Below, piece by piece: positions 22,254 to 34,086 of a stretch of DNA of 64,000 nt. The position numbers and the translations under genes are program-made. The stretch is from Orientallactaga sibirica (taxonomy: Eukaryota; Chordata; Mammalia; Rodentia; Dipodidae), in contig JAEOAD010000012.1 in NCBI GenBank assembly GCA_036365145.1, positions 42,996,501-43,060,500 of the forward strand, in the 5' to 3' direction. Each line of letters starts with the position of its first letter. Position 1 is the stretch's first letter. Below the pieces are notes generated by a model. That model was not told the origin of the DNA, did not search any database, and was given only the letters and a program-made list of their open reading frames with translations.

Positions 22254-22447
22254 TTCTGGGAAACTTTGTAGGTCTCTCTGATCAACAACTCATTGTGGGT
22301 GTTAACTGCATCTTGTCACTGGGAATTACAGGCAAGCACCAAGGGAAAAGGAAGAAAATAGAAAAAAGAAAGACAAAAATGAAAGAGAGGAGAAATTTAA
22401 GGTTAGGCTTCAACTCACCCTCCAGGACCAATTGATTCAGGTGCTTG

Positions 22448-23054
22448 ATTTTTCAAAGGAAAGACTCAGATAATGAAAAATATCATTCACTAGTTATATT
22501 CCTGACCATATTTTGAAACAGGCCTAATCTTAACGTTAAAATATTTAACTTTAATATTGCAGAAATATTGGAATACAAATCATAGAATTTAAAATCTGAA
22601 AAAAATCAAGATCAAAACTAGTTGTTAGAAATTAGTTCAGCTGAGATGATATTTGTATACTATAATTATTTTTTTTATTCAGCTATACTATGCAGAAGAA
22701 ATAAACATTAATTTTCCTTTTCCAAACACATAATTTTCCAAACTCTATAAATTCTATTTGTTAGAAAGTCATTATGTGATTTTTTCAACAAGTTTTAAGT
22801 ATTTGTATTTAGAGGGTTAAAGGTACATTTGTAATCAACTATTGAAATTAGCCATAATTAATATGTAAAACACATTTGTGATTCTAAAACTATTTAAAAT
22901 ATCTTTTCATGTTTCACTTTAATCATGAACATGATGATAATTATGCTCTAATTACTAGGTAGCTAAACATTTATATACATATGATTATAATATAATTTTC
23001 ATTGAAAATGTTTATACTGAATATGGAAGGATATTTCTATTTATTTAGATATTT
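22448..23054. other. no supported feature
   Basis: About 600 bp of very AT-rich unique sequence between two L1 elements. Confidence 0.5.
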
Positions 23055-25542
23055 TCAATTTTTTAAAATTTTATTGATGACATTCATAATTATAGACAAT
23101 AAGCCATAATAATTCCTGCTACTCCCCCACTTTCCCCTTCACAAATCCTCTCTCATTTTACCCCTTCCCCTTCTCAGTAAGTCTCTCTTTTATTTTGATG
23201 TCATCATCTTTTCTTCCTATTATGAGGCAGTACCAGGCATTGTGAGGTAATGGATATCCAGGGTATTTTAGGCCTGCAACTCACATACAATACTAAACAT
23301 TTGTAGATAGGATCCACATATGAGAGAGAATATGTGGCACTTGGTTTTCTGGTTCTCAGTTTCCTCAGTATAATCCTTTCCAGATCTATCCATTTCCTGG
23401 CAAATTTCATCATTTAATTTTTCTTTACCACTGAATAGAACTTCCTTGTATAAATGTACCACATCTCCATTATCCCTTCATCAGTTGAGAGCCATCTAGG
23501 CTGTTTGCATTCCCTATCTATTGTGAATAGAGCAGCAATAAATATGGATGTGCAAATATTTCTAAGGTAGTGGAATGAGTAGTAAGGAGATATGCCTAGG
23601 AGTGGTATAGCTGGGTCATATGGTAAATCTATTTTTAGCTGCCCCAGGAACCTTCACACTGATTTCCACAATGACTGCATTGGTTTACATTCCCACCAAG
23701 AGTGTAGGAGACTTTTTCTTTTTCCCCATCCTCACCAGCATTTATTGTTAGTTGTTTTCTTGATGATAGCCATTCTCACAGTAGTAAGATGGAATTTCAA
23801 AGTAGTTCTAATTTGCATTTCCTGACAGCTAAGGATGTAGAATATTGTTTTAGATGTTTACAGACAATCTATATTTCTTCCTTTGAGGACTCCCTATGTA
23901 GTTCTATAGCTCATTTTTTTAACTGGGTTGTTTGAATTCTTATTGAATACTTTTTTTTGAGTTCTTTGTACATTATGGCTATTAATTCTATGTCAGATTC
24001 ATAGCTGGTAAGGTTTTTTTATTTTTATTTTATTTTTTTCCATTCTGTAATGTTGCCTCTTGGTTCTATTCACAGTTGTCATTTGCTATACAAAAGCTTT
24101 TTTTTTTTTTTTTTTTTTTTTTCATGAGGTTCCAGTGGTTGATTGGTGATTTTATTTTCTGAGCAACTGGGGTTATGTTCAGAAAATCTTTGTCTATGCT
24201 AATATCTTGAGGAATTTCCCCTACAATTTTCTCCAGCAATTTCAGGGTTTCAGGTCTGATATTATGGTCTTTGGTCCACTTGGACTTGATTCTTGTGAAT
24301 GGAGAGAGATAAGGATCTATTTTAATCCTTCTACAAATAGATGTCCAGTTTTCATAGTATACTTTATCAAAGAGGCTGTCTTTTCTCCAATAAATGTGGC
24401 TTCCTGGGCTTATATCTGGGTCCTCTATTCTGTTCCATTGATCTAGTTGTCTGTTTTTGTGCCAGTATCATGCTGCTTTTGTTGCTATGGCTCTGTAATA
24501 CAGTATAAAATCAGGTATGGTGATACCACCAGCTTTATTTTTGTTGGTATAAATTATTTTGGCTTTTTGAGGTTTTTGTGTGTGTGTGTGTGTTCCAAAT
24601 GAATTTTAGGATTGTTGTTTCTATTTCCATGAAGAATACCATTGCAATTTTGATGGGGATTACATTAAATGTGTAGATTGCTTTTGGTAAGATTGAAATT
24701 TTCATAATATTGATTCTTCCAATCCAAGAACATGGGATGCCTTTCCATTTCCTAGTGCCTTATGTAATTTCTGTCTTGAGTAGTTTAAAGTTTTCATTGC
24801 AGAAATCCTTCACTTCCTTGGTTAGGTTTATTCCAAAGGACTTTATTTATTTATTGATTGATTGATTGACTGATTGATTGATGCAATTGTAAATGGGAGT
24901 GGTTCCCTGATTTCATCCTCAGTATGTTGTTGTTGGCATATAGGAAGGCTACTGATTTGTGTGTGTTAATATTGTGTCCTGTTATGTTGCTAAAAGTGTT
25001 TATCAGCTCTAACAGTTTACTGGTAGAATCTTAAGGGATCTTTATGTATAGAATCATATCATCTGCAAATAATGCTAATTTGATCACTTCCTTTCCAATT
25101 TCTATTCCTTTTATGTGCTTCTCTTGCCTTATTGCCATAGCTAAGACTGCAAGTCCTATATTAAATAACAGCAGGGACAGTGGGTATCCTTGTGTTGTTA
25201 TAAAAGCTTCAAGTTTGGCTGTAGGTTTGTCATAGCCTTTATTACATGAGATATGTTCCTTCTATTCCCACTTTCTTTAGGACATTTACCAAGACGGGAT
25301 GTTGGATTTTGTAAAATTCCTTTTCTACATCTATTGAGATGATCATGTGACTTATGCCTTTCAGTCCATTTACGTGGTGTATTACATTTACCGATTTGCA
25401 TATCCATCCCTTCATCTCTGGGATAAAACCTACTTGGTTGGAGTGAATGATCTTTTTGATATATTCTTGTATTCTGTTTGCCAATATTGTGTTGAGAATT
25501 TTTCATATATGTGCATGAGGGAGATTAGCCTGTCATATTCTT

Positions 25543-25572
25543 TCTTTCTTCCTTCCTTCCTTTCTTTTCTTT

Positions 25573-25612
<40 letters not shown>

Positions 25613-25613
25613 T
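25543..25613 (+). repeat. (TTTC)n microsatellite in the L1
   Basis: A near-pure (TTTC)n run replacing L1 sequence that at the aligned place (about 43428) is a short T run, TTTTCTTTTTTTTTTG. It probably grew from that T run. Confidence 0.85.
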
Positions 25614-26131
25614 TTTCATCTTTGGTCTTGGTATCAGGGTGATTCTGGCTTCCTATTTTATGGAAAAGGTTGAGAAGCATGGTGTTAGCTCTTCCATGAA
25701 GGTCTGGTAAAATTCACCTGTGAATCCATCTGGGCCTGGAACTTTTTAAGTTGGTAGTTTTTTTAAATTGTTTTGATCTTTGTGTTTGCCATGCTTATCT
25801 GCTTAAATGGTTTATCTCACCTTAATTTAATTTTGGTAGGTCAAACAAATCAAGAAAATCATCCATTTCTTTCATATTTTCAAACTTGGTGGCATATATG
25901 TTCTTAAAGTATGCCCTCATTTTTTTTTTTTTTGAATTTCATTTCTATTTCTTGTAATGGTACCTTTTTCACCTCTAATTCTATTGATTTCTGTCTCTTC
26001 TCTCTTTCTTTTGGTCAGATTTGCTCAGTGTTTATCAACCTTTTTATCCATTCAATGAACAAACTCTGTTTCTTTGATTCTTTCTGTTGATTTTTCAGTT
26101 TCTATTTCATTAATTTCGGCCCTAATCTTTA

Positions 26132-26148
26132 TTCTTTCTTTCTTTTTT

Positions 26149-26179
<31 letters not shown>

Positions 26180-26182
26180 CTT

Positions 26183-26281
<99 letters not shown>

Positions 26282-26284
26282 TTT
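26132..26284 (+). repeat. 153-bp T-rich tract (SINE tail)
   Basis: Almost pure T with a few C. It directly precedes a minus-strand B1, so it is the B1's expanded A tail read on the other strand. Lysine- or phenylalanine-only open frames here are artefacts. Confidence 0.93.
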
Positions 26285-26420
26285 GAGGTAGTGTCTCAGT
26301 CTAGTCCAGACTGACCTGGAATTCACTATGTAGTCTCAGGGTGGCCTTGAACTCTCTGTGATCCTCCTACCTTTGCCTCCCAAGTGTTGTAATTAGAGGT
26401 GTCAATCACCATGCCCAGAT
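26285..26420 (-). mobile_element. B1 SINE in the L1
   Basis: GAGGTAGTGTCTCAGTCTAG, GACCTGGAATTCACTATGTA, GGCCTTGAACTCTCTGTGAT and CACCATGCCCAG are the reverse complement of B1. Its tail is the tract at 26132-26284. Confidence 0.93.
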
Positions 26421-26617
26421 AATATTTATTTATTTGAGAGAGAAAGAGAGTGGCAGATAGAGAAAGAATAGGTGCACTAGGTTCTCAAGTCATTGCAAAT
26501 GAACCACAGACTCATGTGCCACTTTGTGCTTCCGGGTTACATGAGTCATGGGGATTGATTCTGGGTCCTATGGCTTTGCTGGGAAGTGCTTCAGCCACTA
26601 AGCGATCTCTCCAGCCC
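26421..26617 (-). mobile_element. DIP-like SINE next to the B1
   Basis: ATATTTATTTATTTGAGAGA tail, GCACTAGGTTCTCAAGTCAT, GGGTCCTATGGCTTTGCTGG and terminal CGATCTCTCCAGCCC. L1 sequence resumes at once with TATAATTTCTTCCAATCTAC, matching about 43981 of the other L1. Confidence 0.9.
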
Positions 26618-27664
26618 TATAATTTCTTCCAATCTACTGATTTTTGGTTTGCCTTGATCTTCTTTTTCCAAAGCCTGAAGGTGAAGCAATAACTTGTTTA
26701 CTTGTGCCCTTTCTACTTTCTTAATGTAGGCATTTAAAGCTGTAAGTTTCCCTCTTAGGACTGCCTTCATTGTGTCCCAAATGTTTTGGGTTGTTGTGTT
26801 CTCATTATCATTTGATTCTATTATTTTTTTATTTCCTCCTTGATTTATTCATTAACCCATTAATTATATAGTAGTATACTGTGTAGTTTCCATGATTTTG
26901 TGCATGTTCTATAGCTATTCTTGCTGTTAATTTGTGGTTTAATCCCATTGTGATCAGGTAGAGTGCAAATAATTATTTCAATTTTTCTGTAGTTGTTTAT
27001 ATTTGCTTTCTGTCCTAATAAATGGTTTATTTCAGAGAATGCTTCATATGCTGCTAAAAAGAATATGTATCCTGCAACATTTGTATAGAATGATATGTAG
27101 ATACATGTTAGGTCAATTTATTGTATGAATTCATTTAATCCAGATGCTTTTCAGTTTATTTTTCACCAAGGTGAGATGTCAATTGATGAGAGTGGGTTAT
27201 TGAAGTCACCATTACAACAGTGTTTACTGTTGTCTATGGCCATAAGTCTGAGTGTTTGTTTGATGAAATTGTGGGCTTCCATGTTAGATGTATATACTTA
27301 GAATTGTAATGTCCTCCTGTGGAATGCTCCTTTAATCAATATAAAGTAACCTTCTTTATCTTCCCTAAGTAATATTGGTTTGAACTCTCTCCTATCAGAT
27401 ATTAGGATAGCAAAACCTATTGTTTCCTATGCCCATTTTCTTGAAATATCATTTTCCATCCTTTCACCATAATATAGTGTCTGTCTTTTATGGAATCATG
27501 AATTTCTTGGAGGCAACAAATAGAAGGATCTTGTTTTTTAACCCAGTCTGCAAGCATGAATTTTTGGTTGAGGCCATTTATTACAGAGTTATTATTGAAA
27601 GTGAGCATTTATTCTTGCCATTCTTCTTGTTTTATAGTTCTTCCTGTTTTTCCTCATACTCTTG

Positions 27665-28974
27665 TATTAACTAGTATTTGATAGTTTATTTCTTCCTATT
27701 TCCTTATGTGTGTGCTTTTCTTTCTCTTCAGTCTAAAGGATCCCTTCAAGTATTTTCTATAGAGCTGGATAGGTGGTCACATACTCCTTTATTCTGTTTT
27801 TTTGTTGTGGAATTTCCTTATTTCTCCATCAATTTGGATGCATAGCTTTGCTGGATAGAGTAATCTTAGTTGATACTTGTTACCTTTCAGAACTTAGGAT
27901 AAATAATTACAAGCCCTTCTGGCTTTTAATGTTTGTGTTGAATAATGTCTGGTTATCCTGATAGGATTGCCTTTATATATAACTTGATTTTTCTAACTCC
28001 TTTCAATATATTTTCTTTGGTTTGTTTGTTTTCTAATTTAATTATACTATGACAGTGAGAGGTTCTTTCCTGATTTTGTCTGTTTGGTGTTCTAAAGTCT
28101 TCCCGTATCTGTACTGGCATCACTTTCCCTATTTGGAGGAAATTTTCTTCTATGATTTTTCTTGAAAATACCTACTAAGTCTTTGGAGTGAAATGTTTCT
28201 CCTTCTACTATACCCTGAATTCTTATGTTTGATCTCTTCAGTGTTCTGAATATCTTGAAATTCTCATTCATGCCTTCCTATTAGTTTGTCTTTATGCTGG
28301 ACTGTGTTAGATCTGCCACCTGGTCTTCTAGTTTAGATATTCTGTTCTGTCCTAGATACATTCTACTGGTGAGATTTTCTACAGTTTTCTATTTGACTTA
28401 CTCTGTTTTGCATTTCTAGTATTTCTGATTGTTATTTTTACATTATTTCTATTTCCTTGCTTCTGTCTTGTACTGACCTCCTTATTTCATTAAGTTGGTT
28501 TCCTGTATTCTCTTGGGATTCCTTCAGGAGTTTTTGTTTGTTTGTTTGTTTGTTTCTCTTTGATTCCTTTGATTTCTTCTTTGATTTCTTTGAATATAGG
28601 TATAATCATTTAAAAAAAAAAATCTTTGTCAGGGTACTGGAGGGATGGTTTACCACTTGCCTACAAAGACAAAGGACCCTGGTTCAATTCCCCAGGACTC
28701 ACATTAGCCTGATACACAAGGTGGCACATGCATCTGTAGTTCATTTGCAATGCCTGGAGGCCCTGGTACACCCATTCTCTCTCTTTCTCTCTCTCTCCCT
28801 CCCTCCGTATTTCTCTCTGTCAAATAAACAAAAATTTAAAAAAATTAAAAATTTGTCAGGCACATCATCTAAATCAGTCTCACTGGAGGTCTTTTCTTAT
28901 GGATTTATAATTTTCAGTAGAATTATATTGTCTTGATTTTTGTTTCTTGTATTATAATGTGGAGATTTTTGCAT
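27665..28974 (-). pseudogene. L1 ORF1 remnant
   Basis: Positions correspond to the ORF1 region 45016-46076 of the better L1. The start codon would be the CAT ending near 28974 (TTTTTGCAT context in both copies). The frame is destroyed by stops and by the SINE at 28634-28851. ORF1 encodes the RNA-binding coiled-coil chaperone of the L1 particle. Confidence 0.75.
28634..28851 (+). mobile_element. DIP-like SINE in the L1
   Basis: GTACTGGAGGGATGG head (worn), ACACAAGGTGGCACATGCAT, CTGGAGGCCCTGGTACACCC, a CT-rich part and an ACAAAAATTTAAAAAAATT tail. The direct repeat TTTGTCAGG at 28625-28633 and 28852-28860 flanks it. Confidence 0.95.
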
Positions 28975-29889
28975 CTTGAATTACTTTGATGCTTGGATTT
29001 TATAATTATCTGCAGTATTCTCAGACATGTAAATCAGACTTTCTATATCTTCAGGGTAGGAGCCTAAGGTGCAGGTGTGGATCTTATATTGGTCCTAGAG
29101 TAACAGCCAAAGTGTTCATTTTAACTGCTATATAAGTATTCTAGTAGGCTGGGTGGAGTAAATTACTGGAAAATTCTAAAATTCAACTGAGCAATATACA
29201 CCTTCAGTCAAAACTAGCACAGAGTATTTATGCAAGAGTGAGAATTAAAACAAAGAGATAATCTAATAAAGTCAATGTCCCTAAGGATGTGTGTTGCCCC
29301 ACACCCTTAATCCTGTTAACTGAAAGGCTGAGATTTCTGGCCTGAAATGGGTTCCAGATGAGCCTGGGGCCTAGCCAGATCCTGACCACAGTAATGACAG
29401 AAGAAAAAGACAAAGGCTCTATAAATCAGGGCACTTCAAAGGCAACAATAGTCACCATCAAAATAGAGTTTATTTTAGAATGGTAAACCAACCAAGAGTA
29501 CATCAATCAAATCTAACACACAATGTGCCTTGGCATGGAAGGTGAGATTAGCACTTCCTATGCAGGCCTATGTCCTTGGCATTGTGTAAGTAGGCTCTGT
29601 TACCTTTTGGGATGGCTTCCAATCTCACCAAAGCTGAGTGTCCACTTTTACCCCTCTGTTCACTGTAGACTTGGTTAGGCTTCTTGGATTACTGGTTTTG
29701 GTGTTCACAACAGATGTATTGGATTCTGTATGGCCATGGATAAGTTCTCCTGTGGTTTTCAGCACAGGTGGTTGGGAGATGAGAGGCTGTGAAGGATGCC
29801 TGGAATTATACTCAACCTCTTCATCTGCACTCATTTCTGTTTTCCTTCAGCAGCTTCTCAGTCGGTCCCTGCTCTCTTCTCCTTTAGGT

Positions 29890-30076
29890 GTTTTGTTTGT
29901 TTGTTTGTTTGTTTGTTTGTTTGTTTGTTTGTTTGTTTGTTTGAGGTATGGTCACACTGTAGCCCAGGCTGACCTAGAATTCACTATGTAATCTCAGGTT
30001 GGCCTCGAACTCACAGCAATCCTCCTACCTCTGCCTCCCAAGTGCTGGGATTAAAGGTGTGCAAGGCCACACCTGG
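29890..30076 (-). mobile_element. B1 SINE with (TTTG)n tail in the L1 5' UTR
   Basis: (TTTG)n at 29890-29943, then GACCTAGAATTCACTATGTA, GGCCTCGAACTCACAGCAAT and GTGCTGGGATTAAAGGTGTG. Flanks CTCCTTTAGGT (29879-29889) and CTCCTTCAGGT (30077-30087) are an 11-bp target duplication with one mismatch. Confidence 0.95.
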
Positions 30077-30345
30077 CTCCTTCAGGTTTTTTGACTTTGC
30101 AAGGAGGTTGGTATGAGTAGAAAATCCTTTCACCTAGTTTCTTCTCTTGGCCAGATGGATGGGTGCGAGGTCCAGGGCCACCAGTGCCTCGATGGGATTC
30201 TGGCTGGTTTCTTGTTTTCTAGAAGATCTGAATTTCTCCTGCTTCTCTATTGTGGTTGATAATTCCTTATTCACCTTCACTTTTAGGTTGAAGAATATGT
30301 TTTGCTGTTTCTCTGCTTATTTCCCTCCCTAGATTGTTTTGGAGT

Positions 30346-31189
30346 GGCAACTACATCGCCAACTTACCCAGAAGCATCATAGAAGTTTTCTTTACCTCTA
30401 TATTCTATATTTATATAGCTGTCTGTATAGAAATTGCTATGTAAACTCATACTTATATAAAAATATTTTAAACTTTACAATCTCTTTAATGCATGTTACT
30501 ACAATTTTAGATAATTTGGGCACACACTTTATTTAAGAAATTATGCGTTAGGGACAGTTTGTGTTATTAAGAATGCCTTATTTATTTCTCAATTAGCAAT
30601 GTGCAGCATTAGTAGACCTTGGTTGTATGTAAGATAAATATCCCAAGAATTCTGAACTATTTCAAAATACATTCAAGGACACTGTAGCATTTACTTCACC
30701 AATAAAATATGTATCTCAATATGTAAGCAAACATTGTAGATCTGGAGTAATTTTGTAACAACATGACTAGAATAATTTGTCCATTGTGCAAATATATTCC
30801 AAATGAGCTCATATTAAAATAATTTCTTAGAATTTTTTTCATTTTAATGCTACATATGAGTTGTTCTTGATGTAAACAATCATAAAATTGTACATTCATG
30901 TCTTTATTTTCTGCTAAATTTATATTTGCTAGCTAAACTTTCTTGCTTTCAATGTTATAAAATTATAGGGTACTTCCTACAACACTTACCATATGTCATG
31001 CAATTTACATTTGGCCATTGTTGTCTTAAACCACCACCACTAGTCATGGACTATGACTGTGTGTTGTTGTATTGAAGGAGAAACAGAAGTGAGATAGTTT
31101 TGTTCTGTTTTTTTATTTTATTTTTTTTTTTTTAAGAAGTTAGGGACAAAAGCTCAAAGAGGAAACAGGAAGTCATTCTGTCTGTCCTA
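30346..31189. other. no supported feature
   Basis: AT-rich unique sequence. Short open frames (30339-30536, 30696-30899) have no recognisable content. A T-rich run is at about 31118-31133. Confidence 0.5.
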
Positions 31190-31199
31190 GCAAAAAGTA

Positions 31200-31830
31200 G
31201 AACTGGTGTCTGATCCTCTCTCATCCATAACAGCTGCCATCTATACTCCCCAGCAGGAACTTCCTGCTTCTTCCTCAGCTCAACCCTTCTGGATCAGTTT
31301 CCTGAGTCCATGAACCAATCAGGTCCATGTCATCCTCTTGAATCCAGGGACCAATCAAGTTTCTCCTTACACACCTGAGTGATAATAAGGTCACCTTCGT
31401 ATCACTATAAAAGAGCTCTGATCAGTATAGAGGAGGTTGATCACATGAGCCCCGCTCTCTTTTTTCCTAGTGACCTCACCTGAACAGGTTTATAAGTCTG
31501 TCCCCTTCCCAGCACTTCTCTCACCATGAATATTTCTTTCACTTGCCTTCTGTGTCATGCTTTGGGGTACTTTCTCACTTTGATTATATATATGTTTTTT
31601 TTTTTTTTTTTTGATCTCTGAGTCCTTCACTATTAATCCTCTCTCATCTTATATTTGAAAGGGATCCTTTAGTTCTTGTTGCTTTGCCTTCCATGTGTTG
31701 GTGTAGGTGATTTTCCCAGAGCCCTTTTATCCCCCAAAATTTCTTTCCATCTATGAGGAATTGGAGTTCAAAGGCTTGGGAGAACCCTCCTTGAACCCCC
31801 AAATCTTGCATCATAATAAAGGTAAAGACC
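31200..31830 (+). mobile_element. possible solo LTR
   Basis: A block that is more GC-rich than its surroundings. It has two CCAAT-type boxes (AACCAATCAGG near 31315, GACCAATCAAG near 31351), a TATA box CTATAAAAG (31405-31413), a CT-rich stretch and a later AATAAA near 31815, in the order of a retroviral U3-R-U5. I did not find clear TG...CA ends or a target duplication, and no internal region flanks it. It could instead be an unrelated promoter-like sequence. Confidence 0.35.
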
Positions 31831-32029
31831 ACCCATTTCCCATGTTATAGACTACCTTAAGTTATATATCTGCCTCATTTTAAAAAGATTATTTATTTAT
31901 TTGTTTATGGGTGGGTGGGGTGGGGTGGTGGAGTGGGGTGATGGTGCCAGGGTTTTCTTGCTGCTGCTGCTGTTATTGATGCTGATTTTTTTTTTTAAGT
32001 CCATTAATGGTTGTACAAAAACACTGGCA

Positions 32030-32430
32030 GACAGACTTTGGAAACAAGCACCTTTAAGTGCCAAGACACCTCCCTCAGCCCAAATGTCTGCTTCCTATTC
32101 CAACCTCATGTGACACTGCTCTCTCTGTGCAGTCCAGCTACTGCCACAGGAGCCTCCACTCTATTTCTACAAGGTGGATGCCATTTCTGCTTTCTCTGGC
32201 TAGTTTTCTGTCTCAGCTTTTGCCATGTGTGGGTCAGTTAGTTATACGTATCCCCAGAGACCCTCTGATTTTCCAATGTCCCTTGCCTCCTTTCCATTTC
32301 TCTGCCCTTTATAACTTATATTGCTGTTGCTGTCAAGAATATAAGCTGTAGATTCTTTCAAGTATATAAGCTGTAGAAAAGATGATGCATTGTAAACATG
32401 TAATAAATATTTGATCAATGAAAACATAAA
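32030..32430 (+). mobile_element. probable L2 3' end
   Basis: CCAAGACACCTCCCTCAGCCC, CCAATGTCCCTTGCCTCCTT, GCCCTTTATAACTTATATTG, AGAATATAAGCTGTAG and ATGTAATAAATATTTGATCA, then ATGAAAAC, follow the order of the L2 3' end (caaatgtcacc...ctttat...agaatgtaagctcc...caataaatatttgttgaatgaatg). Old and diverged. Confidence 0.5.
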
Positions 32431-33539
32431 TAGAAAATAGCTACAAATAAAACAAGAAAGAAAGAAAAATGTCCCATAGTGCTTTTGTTGACAAATGCTG
32501 CTTTTCATACCTTGGAGGGTCACAATAGAAATTAGCATCCTAAAGGCTGTGCATATTTTGTGGTAAAGAAACCTATTTTGTTTTGCTTGTCCCAGAGTTT
32601 GCCTGTCTTGTTTGAATGTTGAACCTTTTTGTTTGTTGTATAAATGGTGCCTCTGGAGAGCACTCTTTGCTATTGTTCTTTGGAACATTTTTATGGTAAA
32701 CATTAACCTTTCACAGAAATCTTACTAAAGTTTTAATAATAAATATTATAATTTCAATAAGCATTCCCATCATTATTTGGAAAGACAAGTTAAAAGTATT
32801 AAGAGGTCAAATGTGTTTTCTGAGTGAACTGAGTTTAGTTGGAAAAGAAAAAGCTTTTTGCCATTAGCTTTCTTGCCTGTGGTTGACAGTTGATGGAATA
32901 GTACATGCAGTAATATGTTTTTCTTTTTCTTTCTAAATTTGTATTAAGCCCATAGCAATTCTGCAGCAAATTTAATGATGTTTTGGAGAAAATGTCTAAT
33001 ATAAAATATTTTATTATAAAAGTTCCAAACATTAAACCTATACTATATCTGCTTCTGTGTGTGACAGTGTAGAAAAAAAAGTAGCATAGTTGTAGAGAAG
33101 AACAGAAAATGAAATGAAAGTGAAAACCTGAACTGAATAGGCATTACTGCCTGGTGCTCAGCTCTGTGGGATGTTTTTATTGTATTTTGTGTTTGACAAA
33201 ACATAGTTTTTCATGTTCAAATTTTGGGGAAGTTTAGCTTGTTCTGGCATAATGGATTAAGTTACATGATCTCTTGCCATTTCAGAAATGGTATGTTGAA
33301 ATATATTTGCTTTTGTTCTTCGTGGAAGTTTCCAATTTCTAATAAAAAGAGATGTGACTTGAAATGTTATAGTTTTTTTTTTTTCTCCCCGTGATGTTAT
33401 ATGTAATTTTGTTATTTTTGTGTGAAACAGAAAAATAAATGCCTTAGATATTGGACTTGATATCATTTGTACCAGCTACTAATCTTCAAGTCTTAAAATA
33501 ATTCCATTTACACTTAATCCAGATCATTCAGAAATGGTA
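32431..33539. other. no supported feature
   Basis: AT-rich unique sequence with a run of short minus-strand open frames (32242-32703, 32835-33032, 33257-33466). None carries a recognisable domain. Confidence 0.5.
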
Positions 33540-34052
33540 GATTCTTGTTCTGGGTCCTTGTTCCCCCACTGGAAAAATGGGATGGATAGAGAGTGAAGGA
33601 CTTATTTCCATGGAATCACAACAACTAATCCAACAAAAACTGGACTCATAGTGGCAGTGGATATGTCAACAAAGAAGGTGGTGGTTATAGTTTTGGCTCT
33701 TGGCAGGTAGTAGAATTCAGGCCAAAAGAGCAGGAATCAACCCCCAGGTAGCTGTCAGTTGGTTTGTAGGGTCTGGGTCCAAGGCACAGGTCCAGGTGGA
33801 GGTTCTTAGTACAGAGGCAGGTTTGGACCAATAACAGGTAAAGAGGCAGTGGGAGGGCCAGCTCCCTGAATACTAGCAGCTATGGGGCCTCCTGGCACCT
33901 GGGGCTCAGGTAATTTTATGGAGTTTCTGAGGCAGCAGCCTGAGTACCAGTGTTTGGAGGCCCCAAAGGCAGGCACTCATTCTTTGGGGAAAAGAAGAGA
34001 AATTTCCAGGGCAGAATGGCTTGGGAGAGGGTGGAGAAAGCCTTATCCTGTG
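33540..34052. other. GC-richer unrecognised block
   Basis: About 500 bp distinctly richer in G than its surroundings (for example GGTCTGGGTCCAAGGCACAG). A 74-codon open frame (33882-34106) crosses it. It could be an old retroelement piece or a conserved non-coding element. I could not identify it. Confidence 0.4.
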
Positions 34053-34086
34053 GTTTCTCTAGAGGCAGTTTTTATAGTCCAAACTC
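34053..34086 (+). repeat. left arm of a perfect 34-bp inverted repeat
   Basis: Starts GTTTCTCTAGAGGCAG and ends AGTCCAAACTC. It is exactly the reverse complement of 34729-34762, separated by 642 bp. Similarity stops abruptly at both ends of the arm. Confidence 0.95.

Larger units (their letters stand above)
20128..22447 (-). mobile_element. 3' end of an older L1, interrupted by a processed pseudogene
   Basis: A T-rich start (20128-20150) is followed by sequence that aligns block by block with 48740-49980 (for example GGGACCCTCCT, TTTAAGTCTACTTCAGTGATG, GGTTCCTTTCCACTGAGTGGATCTG in related form, and AGGTCTCTCTGATCAACAAC). In that paralogue the same stretch leads into L1 ORF2 C-terminal sequence, so this is a minus-strand L1 3' UTR. 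The TIMM23 pseudogene sits in it from 21107 to 22244. It is truncated before ORF2. Confidence 0.8.
23300..27625 (-). pseudogene. L1 ORF2 remnant (endonuclease and reverse transcriptase)
   Basis: Fragments of ORF2 are readable in shifting frames. The N-terminal endonuclease part has LADWVKKQDPSICCLQEIHD (about 27480-27550). The reverse-transcriptase catalytic FADD is encoded at 25058-25069 within FADDMILYI. The C-terminus reads HIFSLICGS near 23300. ORF2 supplies the nicking and reverse-transcribing activity for L1 and SINE mobilisation, but this copy cannot make it because stops and frameshifts occur throughout and SINEs interrupt it at 26132-26617. Confidence 0.88.
23055..30345 (-). mobile_element. 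near-full-length degenerate L1 with nested insertions
   Basis: Aligns over almost its whole length with the L1 at 39885-47084: 3' UTR (23055-23300), ORF2 (about 23300-27625), ORF1 (about 27665-28974) and 5' UTR (28975 to about 30345). It is riddled with stops and frameshifts. Later insertions within it are a T run plus B1 plus DIP-like SINE (26132-26617), a DIP-like SINE (28634-28851) and a B1 with (TTTG)n (29890-30076). A (TTTC)n microsatellite lies at about 25543-25613 and a 22-bp-plus T run near 24100. The right boundary is judged from loss of similarity, and I did not find a convincing target duplication. Confidence 0.88.

Noticed and set aside
26074..26326. Poly-lysine and poly-phenylalanine open frames
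   Set aside because: Translations of a homopolymer tract that is the tail of a B1 SINE.
31885..31995. ATTTATTTATTTG followed by GTGCCAGGG as a minus-strand DIP-like SINE
   Set aside because: Only the tail and a few bases match. The head and the CTCCAGCCACTGC block are absent.
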